64,000 bases of DNA from Eutypa lata (GCA_022661535.1 JAKULF010000011.1:1550001-1614000), one strand, 5' to 3'. Numbered from the stretch's first letter, positions 35,697 through 49,402 are shown. Notes: generated from the letters alone by a model not told the origin. Program-made: numbers and translations.

Positions 35697-36455
35697 ATGT
35701 CGGCCATAAAAACCATCTTCACCACCGCTCTCCTACTGGCGAGCGGCATCAACGCGGCAGTCATCCCACCGCGTGACTCCTACCCCACAACCACCATCTC
35801 ATCCACTTCCACATCGAGTGAAGGCTACCCCACCACCACCACAACAAGCGAAGGCTATCCCACCACCACCACAACCAGCGAAGGCTACCCCACAACAACA
35901 TCGACGTCGACGTCGACATCGGCGCCAACGCCGGTGCCGACCTACACGCCGAGCGAATCCTTCCGGCTGACAGCCGAGACCATCAGCGGGCAGGACCTGA
36001 CGCCGTCGGTCGAGGGGCGCGAAGTGGGCTTCACGAAGATCAACGAGACGGAAGCGACGCTGGTGCTGGTGCCGACCGCGGACCTGACGGGGTCCGTCTT
36101 CAGCACCGGGACCCTGAACGAGGCGACGGTGAACGTCGCCGCCTTCGAGTGCCCCAAGGTCGGGACGCGCCAGGACGCCGCCGGCGTGATCGTGCGCCCC
36201 GGCGGCACGTTCACGATCCCCAGCGCGTGGCCCGTGGACCTGCAGTGCGGCGCCGCCACCGTGGGCGTCAAGGTCCTGCCCGAGAAAACCCCCGGCGCCG
36301 ATGAGAGCCTCCAGTACCAGACCGGCACTTGGATGGCGTGCGAGGGCAGCAGGCTCGGCCTCACCGATGCCGTTGTCGCGCTTGGCTTCCGCACGGAGAC
36401 CCAGCGGCCGCTTGAGGGTTGCGTCGATGTCCGGTTGGTGCCTACTTATGTCTAA
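35697..36455 (+). CDS. Secreted Thr/Ser-rich protein with short tandem repeats
   Basis: This is an intronless gene of 252 aa. The first 20 residues (MSAIKTIFTTALLLASGINA) form a clear signal peptide with a likely cleavage after INA. Residues about 28-75 are a Ser/Thr linker built from repeats of SEGYPTTTTT (three copies, the first and last degenerate), a likely site of dense O-glycosylation. The rest (about 85-252) is a compact domain with four cysteines (FECPK, DLQCGA, MACEGS, EGCVDV), enough for two disulphides, and one N-glycosylation motif (NET). There is no GPI-anchor tail or transmembrane segment. The second half has a very GC-rich third position, unlike its AT-rich surroundings. No family was recognised. 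It could be a cell-wall-associated or apoplastic effector-like protein. Confidence 0.88.
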   Translation: MSAIKTIFTTALLLASGINAAVIPPRDSYPTTTISSTSTSSEGYPTTTTTSEGYPTTTTTSEGYPTTTSTSTSTSAPTPVPTYTPSESFRLTAETISGQDLTPSVEGREVGFTKINETEATLVLVPTADLTGSVFSTGTLNEATVNVAAFECPKVGTRQDAAGVIVRPGGTFTIPSAWPVDLQCGAATVGVKVLPEKTPGADESLQYQTGTWMACEGSRLGLTDAVVALGFRTETQRPLEGCVDVRLVPTYV

Positions 36456-37497
36456 GTTAAGGCCTGGCTGATCATGGAGAGAGAGAGAATCGGGGTTTGG
36501 GTTAATTGGTGCTTGAGCGGGGATTTTATTCGGTCTTTTTAATATGGATGGATTAGGACTGGGTTTCGGGTGAATGGTCATATCACATCGCATACATGCA
36601 TTACAGAGGAGTTGGGTCATCTGCTTTTTTTGGATCGGGGGATATGACTGCGAGAGCTCTCGGATAGAGGCCTTGCTAATGACTCCATACATGCATGCTT
36701 ACTTAATAGCAGGTTACGGTACTACAAAGGCCGTACTGCGTTACGAACATCAACATCATATAGCGTTATTAATTCAATAATCAACATTCCTTTGAAAACA
36801 TATGGACTAAAGCCTATGTACTTAGCACATCGTTGATACTGTGAACTTGGCAGTAGTTGACTAGAACCATGTAGGGGACCCCCCCCCCCTATTACTATAA
36901 TTACTAGGTAACTGTACACGGGGACTGCTCTAGATAGCTGAAGGTGTCGCTCGCTTTCCACATGTATTTGAATAACAACAAACAGCTTGCCAATCGATGG
37001 TTTATATACTGAAAACGTGTCTACCTTCAAAACCAAGTCTACTTGACCTCCTCAATAGTTTGTTGTCCCTGTCAGCTCTACGAGCTAGCATATGGGATGT
37101 ACTTCTCGATTTATAGCCGAGACCCGCTCAGGTAAACTTGTATTACACAATATCTTATATATCAGCCGATCCAATAGTCTCATCTCCATAGCGCCAGAAT
37201 TATAACGTATTTCCACGACCAAAGTTTCGTGCCCGTGGAAGTAAAACCCGAAAGTATGTACATCACTTAATGTAAACCTCTTACCTATCTTAATAGGCCA
37301 TCCTTCCAGGTAGCAGATCTTTATATCCTAGCTTCCCTTCATGTTACACGTCAGATTTATAATGAAATGGAATAGTCACAGAGTAGACGCCAAGGTACGA
37401 CAATACAGGAAGCCAGCTCCCATTTTTAATCTCAGATCATCCCCTAGTAGTCGTAACCAGAAGATTGGGACACGCTCGTTCTGTGTCTCGTTCTTAT
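36456..37497. other. Intergenic spacer with poly-C tract
   Basis: The spacer between convergent genes shows no coding frame. A C homopolymer run lies near 36879-36888. Confidence 0.5.
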
Positions 37498-39419
37498 CTA
37501 GTATACTCCCTCATCATCTAGGCACGCTTGGTCTGGGTTTTCGAGGGTTATCCTCCGTTTCATCTTTTGTTTGGTCTCCACGTCTTCGGCCTCGCGTAAC
37601 TTTGCCGCGGCCCGTTCTGCGTCTTGATTGTACCTCTTTGCCTCATGTATGTACCCCTTTGCCTCTTCTATGGCCCTGTCTAGCTTTATCTCGATGGGTT
37701 CCGCGTCTCGTTTGGCCCTGTCTAGATCTATCCCGATGATATTCGCGTCTCGTTTAGCCCTATCGTAATCTATCTCGAGACTATCTACTTGCCGCATAGC
37801 ACTGTCATAAGCTGTCTCGAGAAGGTCCACTTTCCGCATAGCACTGTCATAAGCTGTCTCGAGAAGGTCAACTTTCCGCATGACCGCTTGTGCCTTTAGC
37901 TCGTACCTGTGTGCCTCCATGTTGAGCCATTCGGTGTCTGTGTGTCTGTTTGTTACTTCTTGTTCCGGCCCCGGAAAGGGGAGCTCGGCGTCATGGCCAC
38001 GACTATTTCTTCTTGAGGTGTGTATTTCATATATTTCCTCCGCGACTCGAAGGGGAGGAGAGTCGTTTCTCAGATTCTCCGCTTCTCTCTGGTGCCGTCG
38101 ATCTGACCTAGAGGCCCCGCTTTCCCCTTTCCTTCTCTGATATTTTTCTGGCGGGGATGGATATTGTCGCTGCTTTGCAGATACCCGTGGAGAACAATCA
38201 TGAAATTCTTGACGTCGGTGGCTTGTAGTTGTCGGTTGCTCCCTTGATGCGGAGCCGTCAGGCTCTTCACCGGACTAGAGGGTGCTACAGTTAGAAATTA
38301 CCATGTTATTTATGATGGATTCCCACTTACCCTATGTAGAGGCCTAGTTTGGCTATTGACATTTTGGCTGATATCAGCACTTTTCGAATTACCCTTGAAA
38401 TGCATTCCAGGAGGAGGGGGGCTTGGGACTTGAGGGAGTGACGATCCTTGATGGCGCGATCCATATTGACCCTTAGATAGTCTACGTCGCGCTTTGTCTT
38501 TTTTCGGTTGGGTTTTCGTGTCACTCAAAGCATTCGAAGCAGGGCTGGCACTCTGGTGCCGGGAAGGGGTTGCGCGCCGCCCCCTGCTGGCAGGTCTTCT
38601 TTTCCCTCTGTTTTTACCATCGAAAGCAGCACTTCGATGTTCCGAATGCACATCATTGTCATGCCTCGGCTTTGTGGGGTGGATATCATCACGACATCGG
38701 TCTCCCCCCTGGTGTTCTTTTTCCGAGGCTTTCCTTGTGTTGGACTGTTTCCTGTAGCCGTGATCTAGAGATACTGGCCTCGATCGAGAGTTAGAAGTGG
38801 TATATATGTGTAAATTCCTTTGCTTAACACGCCCCTCTTGTTCACGTTTCTCTTTGTCGGTGGATTTATTTATGTTATATTCAGTATCCCTGATATATTG
38901 TCGTCTTCTAGGCCGTCCCCTTTCCTCCTCTTCATTTTCCCTCTTCTCCTTCTCCCTCTTCTCCTTCTCCCTCTTCTCCTTCTCCCTCTTCTCCTTCTCC
39001 CTCTTCTCCTTCTCCCTCTTCTCCTTCTCCCTCTTCTCCTTCTCCCTCTTCTCCTTCTCCCTCTTCTCCTTCTCCCTCTTCTCCTTCTCCCTCTTCTCCT
39101 TCTCCCTCTTCTCCTTCTTCCTTTTCTCCTCTTTCCATGCTTCGTTTTTCTTACGAATCTCGCACTCCTCGAAACCATCGTAGCTTTCAATCGAGTTTTG
39201 GTCCTTAGGGCTACCATCACGTTCAATTGTTTCTTTTACCCTGGGTTTAGATTCCCTATGAGGATCGGAAGAAGTAAACTGTGGTGGAGGTTGATTGGGT
39301 GCTTGGAATGAACAATACGGGTGGTGCCGAGGGTCAAATGGTGGTTGTTGATAGAAGTTAGGTGTGCACTGCATTTGTGGCTGTATAGGCCATGTCCATT
39401 GATGATTAAAATTATTCAT
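37498..39419 (-). CDS. Coiled-coil protein with a KREKE minisatellite repeat
   Basis: Two exons, 39419-38331 and 38274-37498, join in phase 0 (donor GTAAGT, acceptor CTCTAG) to 621 aa. The N-terminal 50 residues are rich in Pro, Gln, Phe and Tyr (MNNFNHQWTWPIQPQ). A highly charged helix follows, made of about a dozen copies of the pentapeptide KREKE, about residues 100-165. The middle is basic, disordered and Ser/Arg/His-rich. The C-terminal 130 residues form a heptad-like coiled coil with tandem 14-residue repeats (AMRKVDLLETAYDS, two near-identical copies and one diverged copy, then DRAKRDA units). No enzymatic domain is visible and no family was recognised. It may be a nuclear or cytoskeletal scaffold. 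Gene reality is supported by the long spliced frame through non-repetitive parts. Confidence 0.72.
37771..37886. repeat. 42-bp tandem repeat encoding a coiled-coil motif
   Basis: A 42-bp unit (GCATAGCACTGTCATAAGCT start) occurs twice almost identically around 37795-37880, with a diverged third copy beside it. It encodes 14-residue repeats in the coiled coil, about two heptads per unit. Confidence 0.75.
38936..39117. repeat. 15-bp minisatellite inside a coding exon
   Basis: About twelve nearly perfect tandem copies of a 15-bp unit (plus strand CTCTTCTCCTTCTCC) lie here. The unit is purine-rich on the coding minus strand and encodes KREKE. Because 15 is divisible by three, copy-number change keeps the frame. 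Strand composition is strongly asymmetric (polypurine/polypyrimidine), which could favour triplex or R-loop formation. Confidence 0.95.
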
Positions 39420-40357
39420 GATCGGTCAGTGCACACAGCGTATGGTTTCTAATGGAAATTCTTAATAATATACGATGGCGTGGTATTCATGCGAATATAT
39501 AAGAACAAGTCAAGGATAAGGCGTTAGTACTCAGCTTGTGAGGATTTGAAAGACGTGAGTTGAGTCGATGCTGCTGCACATATTTATACTCATAGTCCCG
39601 TATTATTCTGACTAACTCTCAAAGACATTCTCACCTCCAACTTACCAACACGAGATATAGGGGTCAGAACGGTGTTGGTGGTTCAGTGATCCACCCCCTT
39701 TGTTGCCCCTCGGAAGCAACCAACATACCAAGATACGGATCTGCGCCAGGTCTTTGGTAGAGAATGTTTCTACCATTATACAACTATACAAAATGGACTT
39801 GTGGGTTGGGTTGATATGCGTCATCTATCCTGTGATTACATGCTATACGGTCCAACGGCCTAAGATGATCGTGGCCTTCTGTCACTATTAAGGGCACTAT
39901 TAAGGAGAGTTTCTTTGTATGGAATTCTACGGCACTACTAACCGGGACGAACGAGTGGGTGTTGGAATGTTCGAGGAATACTACACCCCTAAATATTTCC
40001 GATATAGGCCTCTGAATCAGGTTGGAGGTATGTCGGTCATAGTCATTGACCGCTTTGACGAAGGCACGATGTCCACGTGCCCCTTGATACGTACCTCCTT
40101 TCACGGGAGCATAGCAAATATGGACAATACATTCTGCACTCAACTCGACTCACCAAGTGATTTAGCCCAGGAATGCAGAAAAAACGAGAAGCCCGTCAAA
40201 AGCATTTGTATCTTGCAAGCTAACTAGCCGAATGCCTAAAGCCCGCTCCCAACAGCTCATTCTTTCTTGCAACCTAGAATATACATAACGATTAATACAG
40301 ACTACCCGATCCGGCCCGCCGTGCACCACCCATTCACAACTGCTTAACAGCCAGTCT
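39420..40357. other. Intergenic, nothing recognised
   Basis: This spacer lies between two minus-strand genes. It holds the promoter of the coiled-coil protein. The short open frames show no recognisable domain. Confidence 0.45.
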
Positions 40358-42208
40358 TCAGAATCTATACTTCTTCCTCTCCTCCCTCTTCTCATCATCG
40401 CGCCTCAGCCGTTTCCGACTCTCATTAGCAATCATCTCTTCCAGCCCCTCCTCCCTACGGCCCCACTGCGCACCAGGTCCCTCATCCCTGCGGCCCTCCT
40501 CGTAGCGCTGGCGCAGCTGGTCCTTCGAAAGGCCACCGCCGTCACCGCCGGCGAGCGCATCGGGATCGAGCGCCACATCCACGTCGCCGGGCTTCTTACG
40601 CTTGCGGCTTGCGTTTTCCTCATCTTGAGCACTGCCTAGGACTCGCAGATTCGGGTCTCCACCGCCGCCTGGCGCATGTTTGAGGTCGTAGACCCGGTCG
40701 CTGCCGAATAAGCCCTCGGCTCGCGCATGTCGCTCGGGTACCACCGTGTACGCGGAGCGCTGCGCATAAGCGGAGTCGTCGGTCTCCGTGCCGCGCCGGT
40801 TCTTGCGTAGGTCCAGCTCGCCGGCTAGCGACTCGGTCTGGGTGCCGCCGTACTCAGTAGGGACGGTAGAAGCGAGACCAGGGCCACCGGCGGGGGTCTC
40901 AGTGCCGGCAGGTGTCTGCAAGCCCTCGCCATCCTCTTCGTCCTCGTCCTCATCCTCGTCTTCCTCTTCCTCTTCTTCGGACTCCTCCTCGGGCTCCTGT
41001 AGCTCGCCCCACAGCGAGCGCTCGACGGGCTCGCCCGACGGCGCCGCTGCCTGGTTCTGGGCCATGATGCCGAAGATGTCGCCACCGAACAGGGGGCGGT
41101 TGTACTCGTCGACGGGGGGTTTTCCGTAGCAGCCCGGGTTGAAACCCCACTGGGCGCCGGCGGGGATGGGGGCGTTAAGGCCGGGAATGCGGAGGGAGGG
41201 GTAGGAGGGGGGAGGGCCGAAGCGCTGCTGGTTGATGAGCCAGGGCGGGGGGGCGCCGGGCGGGATGCTAAGCGCTTCTTTTAGGGGGTCGCTCAGCTCG
41301 CCTGGTCGGAGGTGGCGGAGGTCTGTCTCGAACTCCTTGCCTTCGTAGTAGACCTCGCCGAAGCGCGTGAGCTGCGGCTTGTCCTGGAAGCGGAAGAAGG
41401 CGTCGTAGAGCTTTTGATAGTCGATGTCAAGCTTGCCCATCTTGGGCTGGACTCTTTCCCGCTGCTTCTGCTTGAGGGTCTGCTCTGCCTGCTTCTCGAG
41501 CACGGCATCTCGCATCTCGGTGATACCGGTATCTGCAATGAACTTGGGAAGCTTGAAGGCGGGCTTTTCGATACCTCGCTTGGATGAAAGGTATTCGCGC
41601 TTGAGGGACCAGTGAGAAGGCACCGGTACTACATTCCGTTGCGCCTTGATTTGCACGAGTAACCGCGGATCGGACGAAGACGTGTCGTGCCACTCGACGA
41701 CCTCGGGCTTTTTAACCAAGGCCTTCAGCTCGGCAATGGAGAGCTTGTTGAGCATTTTCCGTTTCTTCTTGGAAAGCTTCTGCTGCCCACTAGCCTCATC
41801 CTCTTCATCAGGTATATCGTCGTTATCATCGTCGAAGAATACCTCGCCCTGGTTGCCGGCGTTGGCCTCCTTCGCGATGTCGTCTCCCTCTCTGGAAACA
41901 CCGAACTTGGAGAAGATGTCTTTGTACATAGAAAAGGCGGGATCGTCAGCACCAAACTCGAGCTCGATGGCCGGACCGTCGGCTGGGGCCTGGTCGGAGG
42001 TAGCGGCATCCTTCTTGACCTCGAGCCCGGATGTGCCGTTGGTCTCGGTCGCATCTTTCGCGGGTTCGTCAGACTCGGGGACGCCATCCTCATTGGGTTC
42101 GGGCGTTGTTGTCTCATCGGGCTTCGCGCCCTCGTCAGGTTTTGTTTGCTTATCGGCCTTCTTCTTTGCTCGCCGCTTCTGGTTCTTGGTCATCTTCGGA
42201 GCTGCCAT
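40358..42208 (-). CDS. cus1: Splicing factor SF3b subunit 2 (SF3B145 / Cus1)
   Basis: This intronless gene encodes 616 aa from the ATG at 42208 (MAAPKMTKNQKRRAKKK). The N-terminus is lysine-rich then acidic. A conserved DUF382 core covers about residues 165-290 (PEVVEWHDTSSSDPRLLVQIKA, PVPSHWSLKREYLSSKRG, KPAFKLPKFIADTGI). A PSP domain follows at about 305-355 (LRPGELSDPLKEALSI, PPPWLINQQRFGPPPSYP) and then the GFNPGCYGKPPVDE segment. This order is diagnostic of SF3b2, which binds SF3b4 and helps the U2 snRNP recognise the branch site in the nucleus. A Glu/Asp run lies near residues 405-430. Length fits fungal Cus1 homologues. It is divergent from Sly41 across 1.1 kb. Confidence 0.96.
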   Translation of the reverse strand: MAAPKMTKNQKRRAKKKADKQTKPDEGAKPDETTTPEPNEDGVPESDEPAKDATETNGTSGLEVKKDAATSDQAPADGPAIELEFGADDPAFSMYKDIFSKFGVSREGDDIAKEANAGNQGEVFFDDDNDDIPDEEDEASGQQKLSKKKRKMLNKLSIAELKALVKKPEVVEWHDTSSSDPRLLVQIKAQRNVVPVPSHWSLKREYLSSKRGIEKPAFKLPKFIADTGITEMRDAVLEKQAEQTLKQKQRERVQPKMGKLDIDYQKLYDAFFRFQDKPQLTRFGEVYYEGKEFETDLRHLRPGELSDPLKEALSIPPGAPPPWLINQQRFGPPPSYPSLRIPGLNAPIPAGAQWGFNPGCYGKPPVDEYNRPLFGGDIFGIMAQNQAAAPSGEPVERSLWGELQEPEEESEEEEEEDEDEDEDEEDGEGLQTPAGTETPAGGPGLASTVPTEYGGTQTESLAGELDLRKNRRGTETDDSAYAQRSAYTVVPERHARAEGLFGSDRVYDLKHAPGGGGDPNLRVLGSAQDEENASRKRKKPGDVDVALDPDALAGGDGGGLSKDQLRQRYEEGRRDEGPGAQWGRREEGLEEMIANESRKRLRRDDEKREERKKYRF

Positions 42209-43322
42209 GCTGACGAATCTGCGAGCACGAAAGGCTCGGTTTCGTTCGTCGCGTGCAGGGCAATAATCACCTTACTCTATCTAGTTTTGTAGAAAACCCA
42301 GTAGGGGTAAGTGGGGTCTTGTGAGTAATAGGGTCAGCGATGAGAATCAACGCGCCGTGATAGGGTGTCTAAACTGATGATAGATAATGTGAATTATTAG
42401 GACGAGGCTGAACTGAAATGATAAGATTGTTCGTTGCTTCACGTCGCGACCTTCACAAAAATTAAGTCCCCACTTTTGAACTTTTGGCTTGGCAATTTCT
42501 TAGCCTCTGTCTGCTGTGGCTGGTGTTCTGATTGATGAGGCTGAGGAAACCGAGTGGCGCGGTAATTAGTACAAGTGGTTGCCCAAATGCCAAGTGTGAT
42601 TGCCTGCAGGTACCTGGTTCGAACGAGAGTACATGTAACTATGTAAACACGGTATTACTTCGTAAAATGGATGAAAAACATACTGTACCCAATGGTATTC
42701 CACCAATCAGATATTCAAACACAAGAGGATTGCGCAATGGTTGGCATAAAAGACATCTTCAATTGAAGGAGGCAAGAGGCTTTCTGGCTTTTCTGTACTG
42801 TAAAATACGACATGTAGACTGTGCTATACTAACTGTGGACAAGTACTGGACAATAACTACACGCCACTGACCCCTTCCAATTTCGTCGAGAGAGATAAGT
42901 AATATATAGTGCACAGTGCATACATACAGACATACCTACATACATGCATATGCAAGTACCGGACCCCTTCAGCCTCTTCGGAATTTATTGTAGACACTCC
43001 GGATTACGACTATCAATTTCCTGTTGGATTGAATAACACGACGATCATACGGGATTACCTCAATCGTTTCTCTTATCTTTTCACTGCACACTTGTCGCTT
43101 GTGTTCATCAGGTTAAGATGATAGTGAAGAGATACTCCATCTAAAGCCAAGTCTGTCTCTATTACCTAGTTATCTTGTCTGACTTTTGAAACAACAAATC
43201 CGAAGCCATGGTTCAGTGAAACAATACAGATAACCCAGACTTTCCTTCCCCCTATTGCTTTCTCGGTCGCTCGTTATAGAATCAATCTAGTAGATAGGCA
43301 AACTCCATCCCCCGTATTCGCA
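42209..43322. promoter_or_regulatory. Divergent promoter region of SF3b2 and Sly41
   Basis: These 1.1 kb separate the two divergent start codons and presumably carry both promoters. The left end looks like the SF3b2 leader. No specific factor site or RNA gene was recognised. Confidence 0.4.
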
Positions 43323-45100
43323 ATGCCGCATTCCACCAGTTCGGGCTCTTTCGCCCGAGAGCCATCAATCTCGCGATCTAACGCCAAGAGCGTCGACAAC
43401 GACTCGGGTCTCGAGAAGTTCCCCGATCATATCGACGCTCCGTCCATGCACGCCAGCGGCGCCAGATCCGTCAGCCCAGCTTTGCCAAAACCGAATGGAT
43501 ACGCAATTGGGTTAAACGGAGGAGCCCACCTGAACGCAGACCGATGGCAACCCCGGAGGGATATGTCCGGAAAGACGCTGAGATGGGAGAACGGAAGTGC
43601 ACCGCGCGGCCATCGCCATCAGAAGAGTATCAGCGAGGCTTTTCACACCATCAGAGATAGGAGAGGAAGCGTCAGTCAGAATGCGCACGAGATAGCAGAT
43701 GCTCTTCGAGCACCCATATCTCCTAGACTTATTGTATGTCGGCCATATACCAAACCACCCCGGATTCCACGTGCTGACGCGACCGAATCCAGGGCCTTTG
43801 TATCATGTGGTACATGTCGTCCGCCTTGACCAATACGTCCTCGAAGTCCATTCTCAATGCCTTCGACAAACCCGCCACCCTGACTATGGTCCAATTCTTC
43901 CTCGTCGCATTCTACTGCATAACACTATCCCGGTTATCATTCGCATTCCCGAAGCTACAAACCGCGATACCGGTTCTGAGAAACTCGATACGTTATCCCT
44001 CGAGGGAGGTTATTAGGACTACGCTTCCGTTGGCTGCTTTCCAGATTGGAGGCCATCTACTAAGCTCTACGGCCACATCGAAAATTCCTGTGTCCATGGT
44101 CCACACGGTCAAGGGACTTTCGCCCCTCTTTACCGTGTTTGCCTACCGATTCATTTACAATATTCGATATCCGCCCGCGACGTACTACTCACTTATACCC
44201 CTCACATTAGGTGTCATGCTCGCGTGTTCAGGCAAACACTCCTTCAAGGGCGAGATACTTGGGCTATTCTATGCCCTGCTGGCGACTATCATCTTCGTCA
44301 CCCAGAACATCTTCTCCAAGAAGCTGTTTAACGAGGCCGCCAAGGCTGAAGCCGATGGTCAAGCCGCCAAGTTCCGCAAGCTTGACAAGCTTAATCTCCT
44401 GTGCTATTCTTCGGGAATGGCCTTTGTACTAACATCTCCCATCTGGTTTTGGAGCGAGGGAGTCGACCTTATTCGTGATTTCTTCCACGACGGCTCGCTG
44501 GATTTATCCGCCAAGCCCGGAAGCTTCGACCACGGTCGACTTGTGATCGAGTTCCTGTTCAATGGGACCTTCCATTTTGGACAGAACATTTTGGCGTTCG
44601 TTCTGTTATCAATGGTCTCGCCCGTCACCTACTCGGTTGCGTCCCTGATTAAGAGAGTTTGGGTTATCATCGTGGCCATTATATGGTTTTGGCAACCCAC
44701 CACTCCTATCCAAGCCGTCGGAGTCGGCCTAACGGCATTGGGTCTATACCTATATGATCGGGCAAACGAGAGTAACAAAGCTGATCGTCGGGCGCGTCTT
44801 CTCAGCCAAAGCAATGTGAAAAATCAACCGCTACTACCTCTCAATACTAGCCAAGGAATCCTCGGGCAAAGCCAGGGTGCACCAGTGTTTGAAAGTCCAA
44901 TGGCTATGCCCGGTGCGCCACCTCCCCATGCCTACACCAATGGACACTCTGCGTTAGCGAATGGCCCAGGTGATGATCTTAAGAAGAGCGATGATGTTCG
45001 TTCAGGAGGCCGGCAGAGGGGCAACAGCACTTGGCGACCGCCCGGAACGAAACAGGAAGAGACGTGGAGGTTCGAGGATAGAGTCAAGGCCACCGCTTGA
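43323..45100 (+). CDS. sly41: Sly41-like triose-phosphate-transporter-family protein
   Basis: Two exons, 43323-43733 and 43793-45100, join in phase 0 (donor GTATGT, acceptor CCAG) to 572 aa. The first 135 residues are hydrophilic and Ser-rich. The spliced junction reads SPRLI-GLCIMWYMSSALTN, the start of the first TM helix of the TPT/EamA-type domain. Conserved blocks are STATSKIPVSMVHTVKGLSPLFTV, TLGVMLACSGKHSFKGEILG, TQNIFSKKLFN, QNILAFVLLSMVSPVTYSVASLIKRVWVI and the final GLYLYDRA. This is the Sly41 subfamily, multi-spanning ER/Golgi membrane proteins. In yeast, extra Sly41 suppresses loss of the Rab Ypt1 in ER-to-Golgi transport. The transported substrate is unknown. The C-terminal 100 residues are a disordered cytosolic tail. 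Confidence 0.95.
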
Positions 45101-46078
45101 TTTCGTTTAGGTTTACTTTACTTACTTTTGGCGGCGCTTGGTGGTAGGGAAAGGAGGAACGCTTTGTAGGCTACGAGGCATGATGATAATAAACAACAAC
45201 AACAGCAAACAAATAGAACGGGAAACGACAACTGGACGCAAACGGGCAGGATATTCCCAATTCATTGATATAGTTAGTTATGTGCTTTGGGATATTTTAC
45301 ACATTATTGTACATACAATTGGGCTGGCTACCATGGAACTGGAAGCAATCGGCCAAACCAAGAAAGATGAAATGCCACCAATATGCGTGGTCAGGTTATA
45401 ACTATACTGTGTGTGGTATTGGATTCGGAGTTCTTCTTTCGTGTTGTTAGATTATGTATGGTTTGAACTAGATATCATCCTCTGATCTAATCATGTCATA
45501 TTATTTGTATAACATAAATCTATGACAGGAAGTTCTTTTTCTGATCTTCTGAATAGCATTAACTACAAGCCGAACACTATCACCAGTACATCATGTACGT
45601 AGACTTGGTAAAGTCGCAATTGACAGCTGCCATCCTGTCCTAGCACCGCAGCACAGATGAAATTTTGTTGAGCATCCACATATGTACGTAATTAGCGCAC
45701 GAAAACTTTAGTACTGCCTAATGGTCCAAGCTCCAATCCGGGGCCGGCTGTAAGGACATTCATTGAAATGTTGTGGTTATCCGAAAACCTCTTGAATTCA
45801 GCTGTCAACCAGCTGCAGTCTCACCTGACAAGACTAATCACGTGAGACACTAGAACAATTCAAGACTGAGATTGGCGCCCTGTGCTCGATCGGTGCTGGT
45901 CAGAAAGGGAAGAAAGCCCCAGTTTGTGGTTTGTTGCCCGAGAGCTCCCGAGAAAAACCTCACTCCAAGTTTCTCAGGTCTGGTTTCTCATATTTTTCCC
46001 CTTCCTTTCCTTCCCAGACCTTCATCACCTTTCTCCACTCCCATCCTTCTTTCCAATCGCTACTTGTCATCTCTCAAG
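45101..46078. other. Intergenic; pyrimidine-rich ATP synthase promoter at right end
   Basis: The left part is the 3' flank of Sly41. From about 45960 to 46075 the plus strand is strongly C/T-rich up to the atp2 ATG, a common feature of highly expressed fungal promoters and leaders. No gene was seen between. Confidence 0.5.
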
Positions 46079-48147
<2,069 letters not shown>

Positions 48148-49402
48148 ACGAGACGATTTTTTTAAAGGAAGTACGCTATAATTAGATGAGGGATGAAACG
48201 ACGGGTTTGTTGTTCAATAGAGATGTTTTTGCCGAGAACGGAAAAACGGACCTTGAAAGCCGGCGGAAAAGGGAAGGGGGGAAACATGTCCGGTAGCAAG
48301 CAGCCCTGTGTATATCTAGAAAAAGGAGAGCAAACGTTTTCAGTTGAGTGAGTGAGTGGATCGCTTAGCTGCGTTTGTGTTGTTGCTTTTTTTTACGACC
48401 TCAACCTAACCCTCCTGCTCAATCGAGTTCCCTTTGTGAAAGCTGTATACCATGATGTTCTTCTCTTCACTTTTGATCCTCAAGTAGCTACTGGATACTT
48501 TTTGGCACGTGATGTGATGTGATTGTGTTTTGCGAGTGGGAGGGAAAGGAAACGTGTGTCTGATTCACTTGAGATTTCTCGAGGTTTCCTGTCTGCCTGC
48601 CTTGGTACGAGTTGACCAGTTGTAACGTGTCGTCGTAAAGTCCGGACGCACTGCTCGTCATATAAGAATATCACTATCTGGAGATTCCTAATACTTACAA
48701 CCAGAAACTTGATTCTGGGGGTTGGGCGTATATCCTCTATCCAACGGTCAAAGGTATGCAGCTAAGGGGTTAAGCAGGACAGAAAGGGGGATGCAAGGGG
48801 GAGGGGGGGAGTTTAATGCGTATCTAGCGGAAGGAAACATTACAGTCCATATCCTTTACAGTAAGAATGGGATGGATGGGATATATAAACGAAAAGCGAT
48901 TCTAAGAATATAATATCTCATAGATCTGCTTTTAAAACGTGTGGATGGATGGATGGGTAAACAGGGCGTACTGGTAAGTGCATTAGGTAGTTGAGGGGTT
49001 GTTGTTCATGTTCACTGATCCTTCCCTTCTACCTCTCCGTGATGGTATAGTACATACGTGTGACTGTACCTACTACCTAGGAGATATATCCTTTCCCCAT
49101 ACATGTGGTAATAATAATAACAATACCTATAACCACCTCCTAGCCCTAGTAGTTTTGCTCAACAGACAGCCGATATCCACAACTACTTATGCATGTCAAG
49201 AGCGCTCGAGCACCCCTCACCCCCTTTATATATAAGAATAATATAGACACAAAATGCAGTCTGCATCCTACCCCATCGGTGGGGAGCTTGAACGAGACCG
49301 TCATCTTTATATCGTTTATCTAAGTATCTATATAATCCCTTCCGAGAAGTCGGGATATAGTATAGATCGAGTTACTTTGTACGTACATTAAACTCACAAC
49401 AT

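Noticed and set aside
38936..39117. Tandem array considered as CRISPR
   Set aside because: The units are contiguous 15-bp repeats without spacers, in a fungal coding exon.
38797..39311. Long plus-strand open frames rich in Leu, Ser and Phe across the minisatellite
   Set aside because: They are mirror frames of the 15-bp repeat, which is stop-free in several registers. The minus-strand gene has unique flanks and a clean splice.
40788..41129. Plus-strand Ser/Pro-rich open frame
   Set aside because: It is the antisense shadow of the acidic region of SF3b2.
42600..42640. GGTTCGAAC motif considered as a tRNA B box
   Set aside because: There is no matching T stem, A box or acceptor stem around it.
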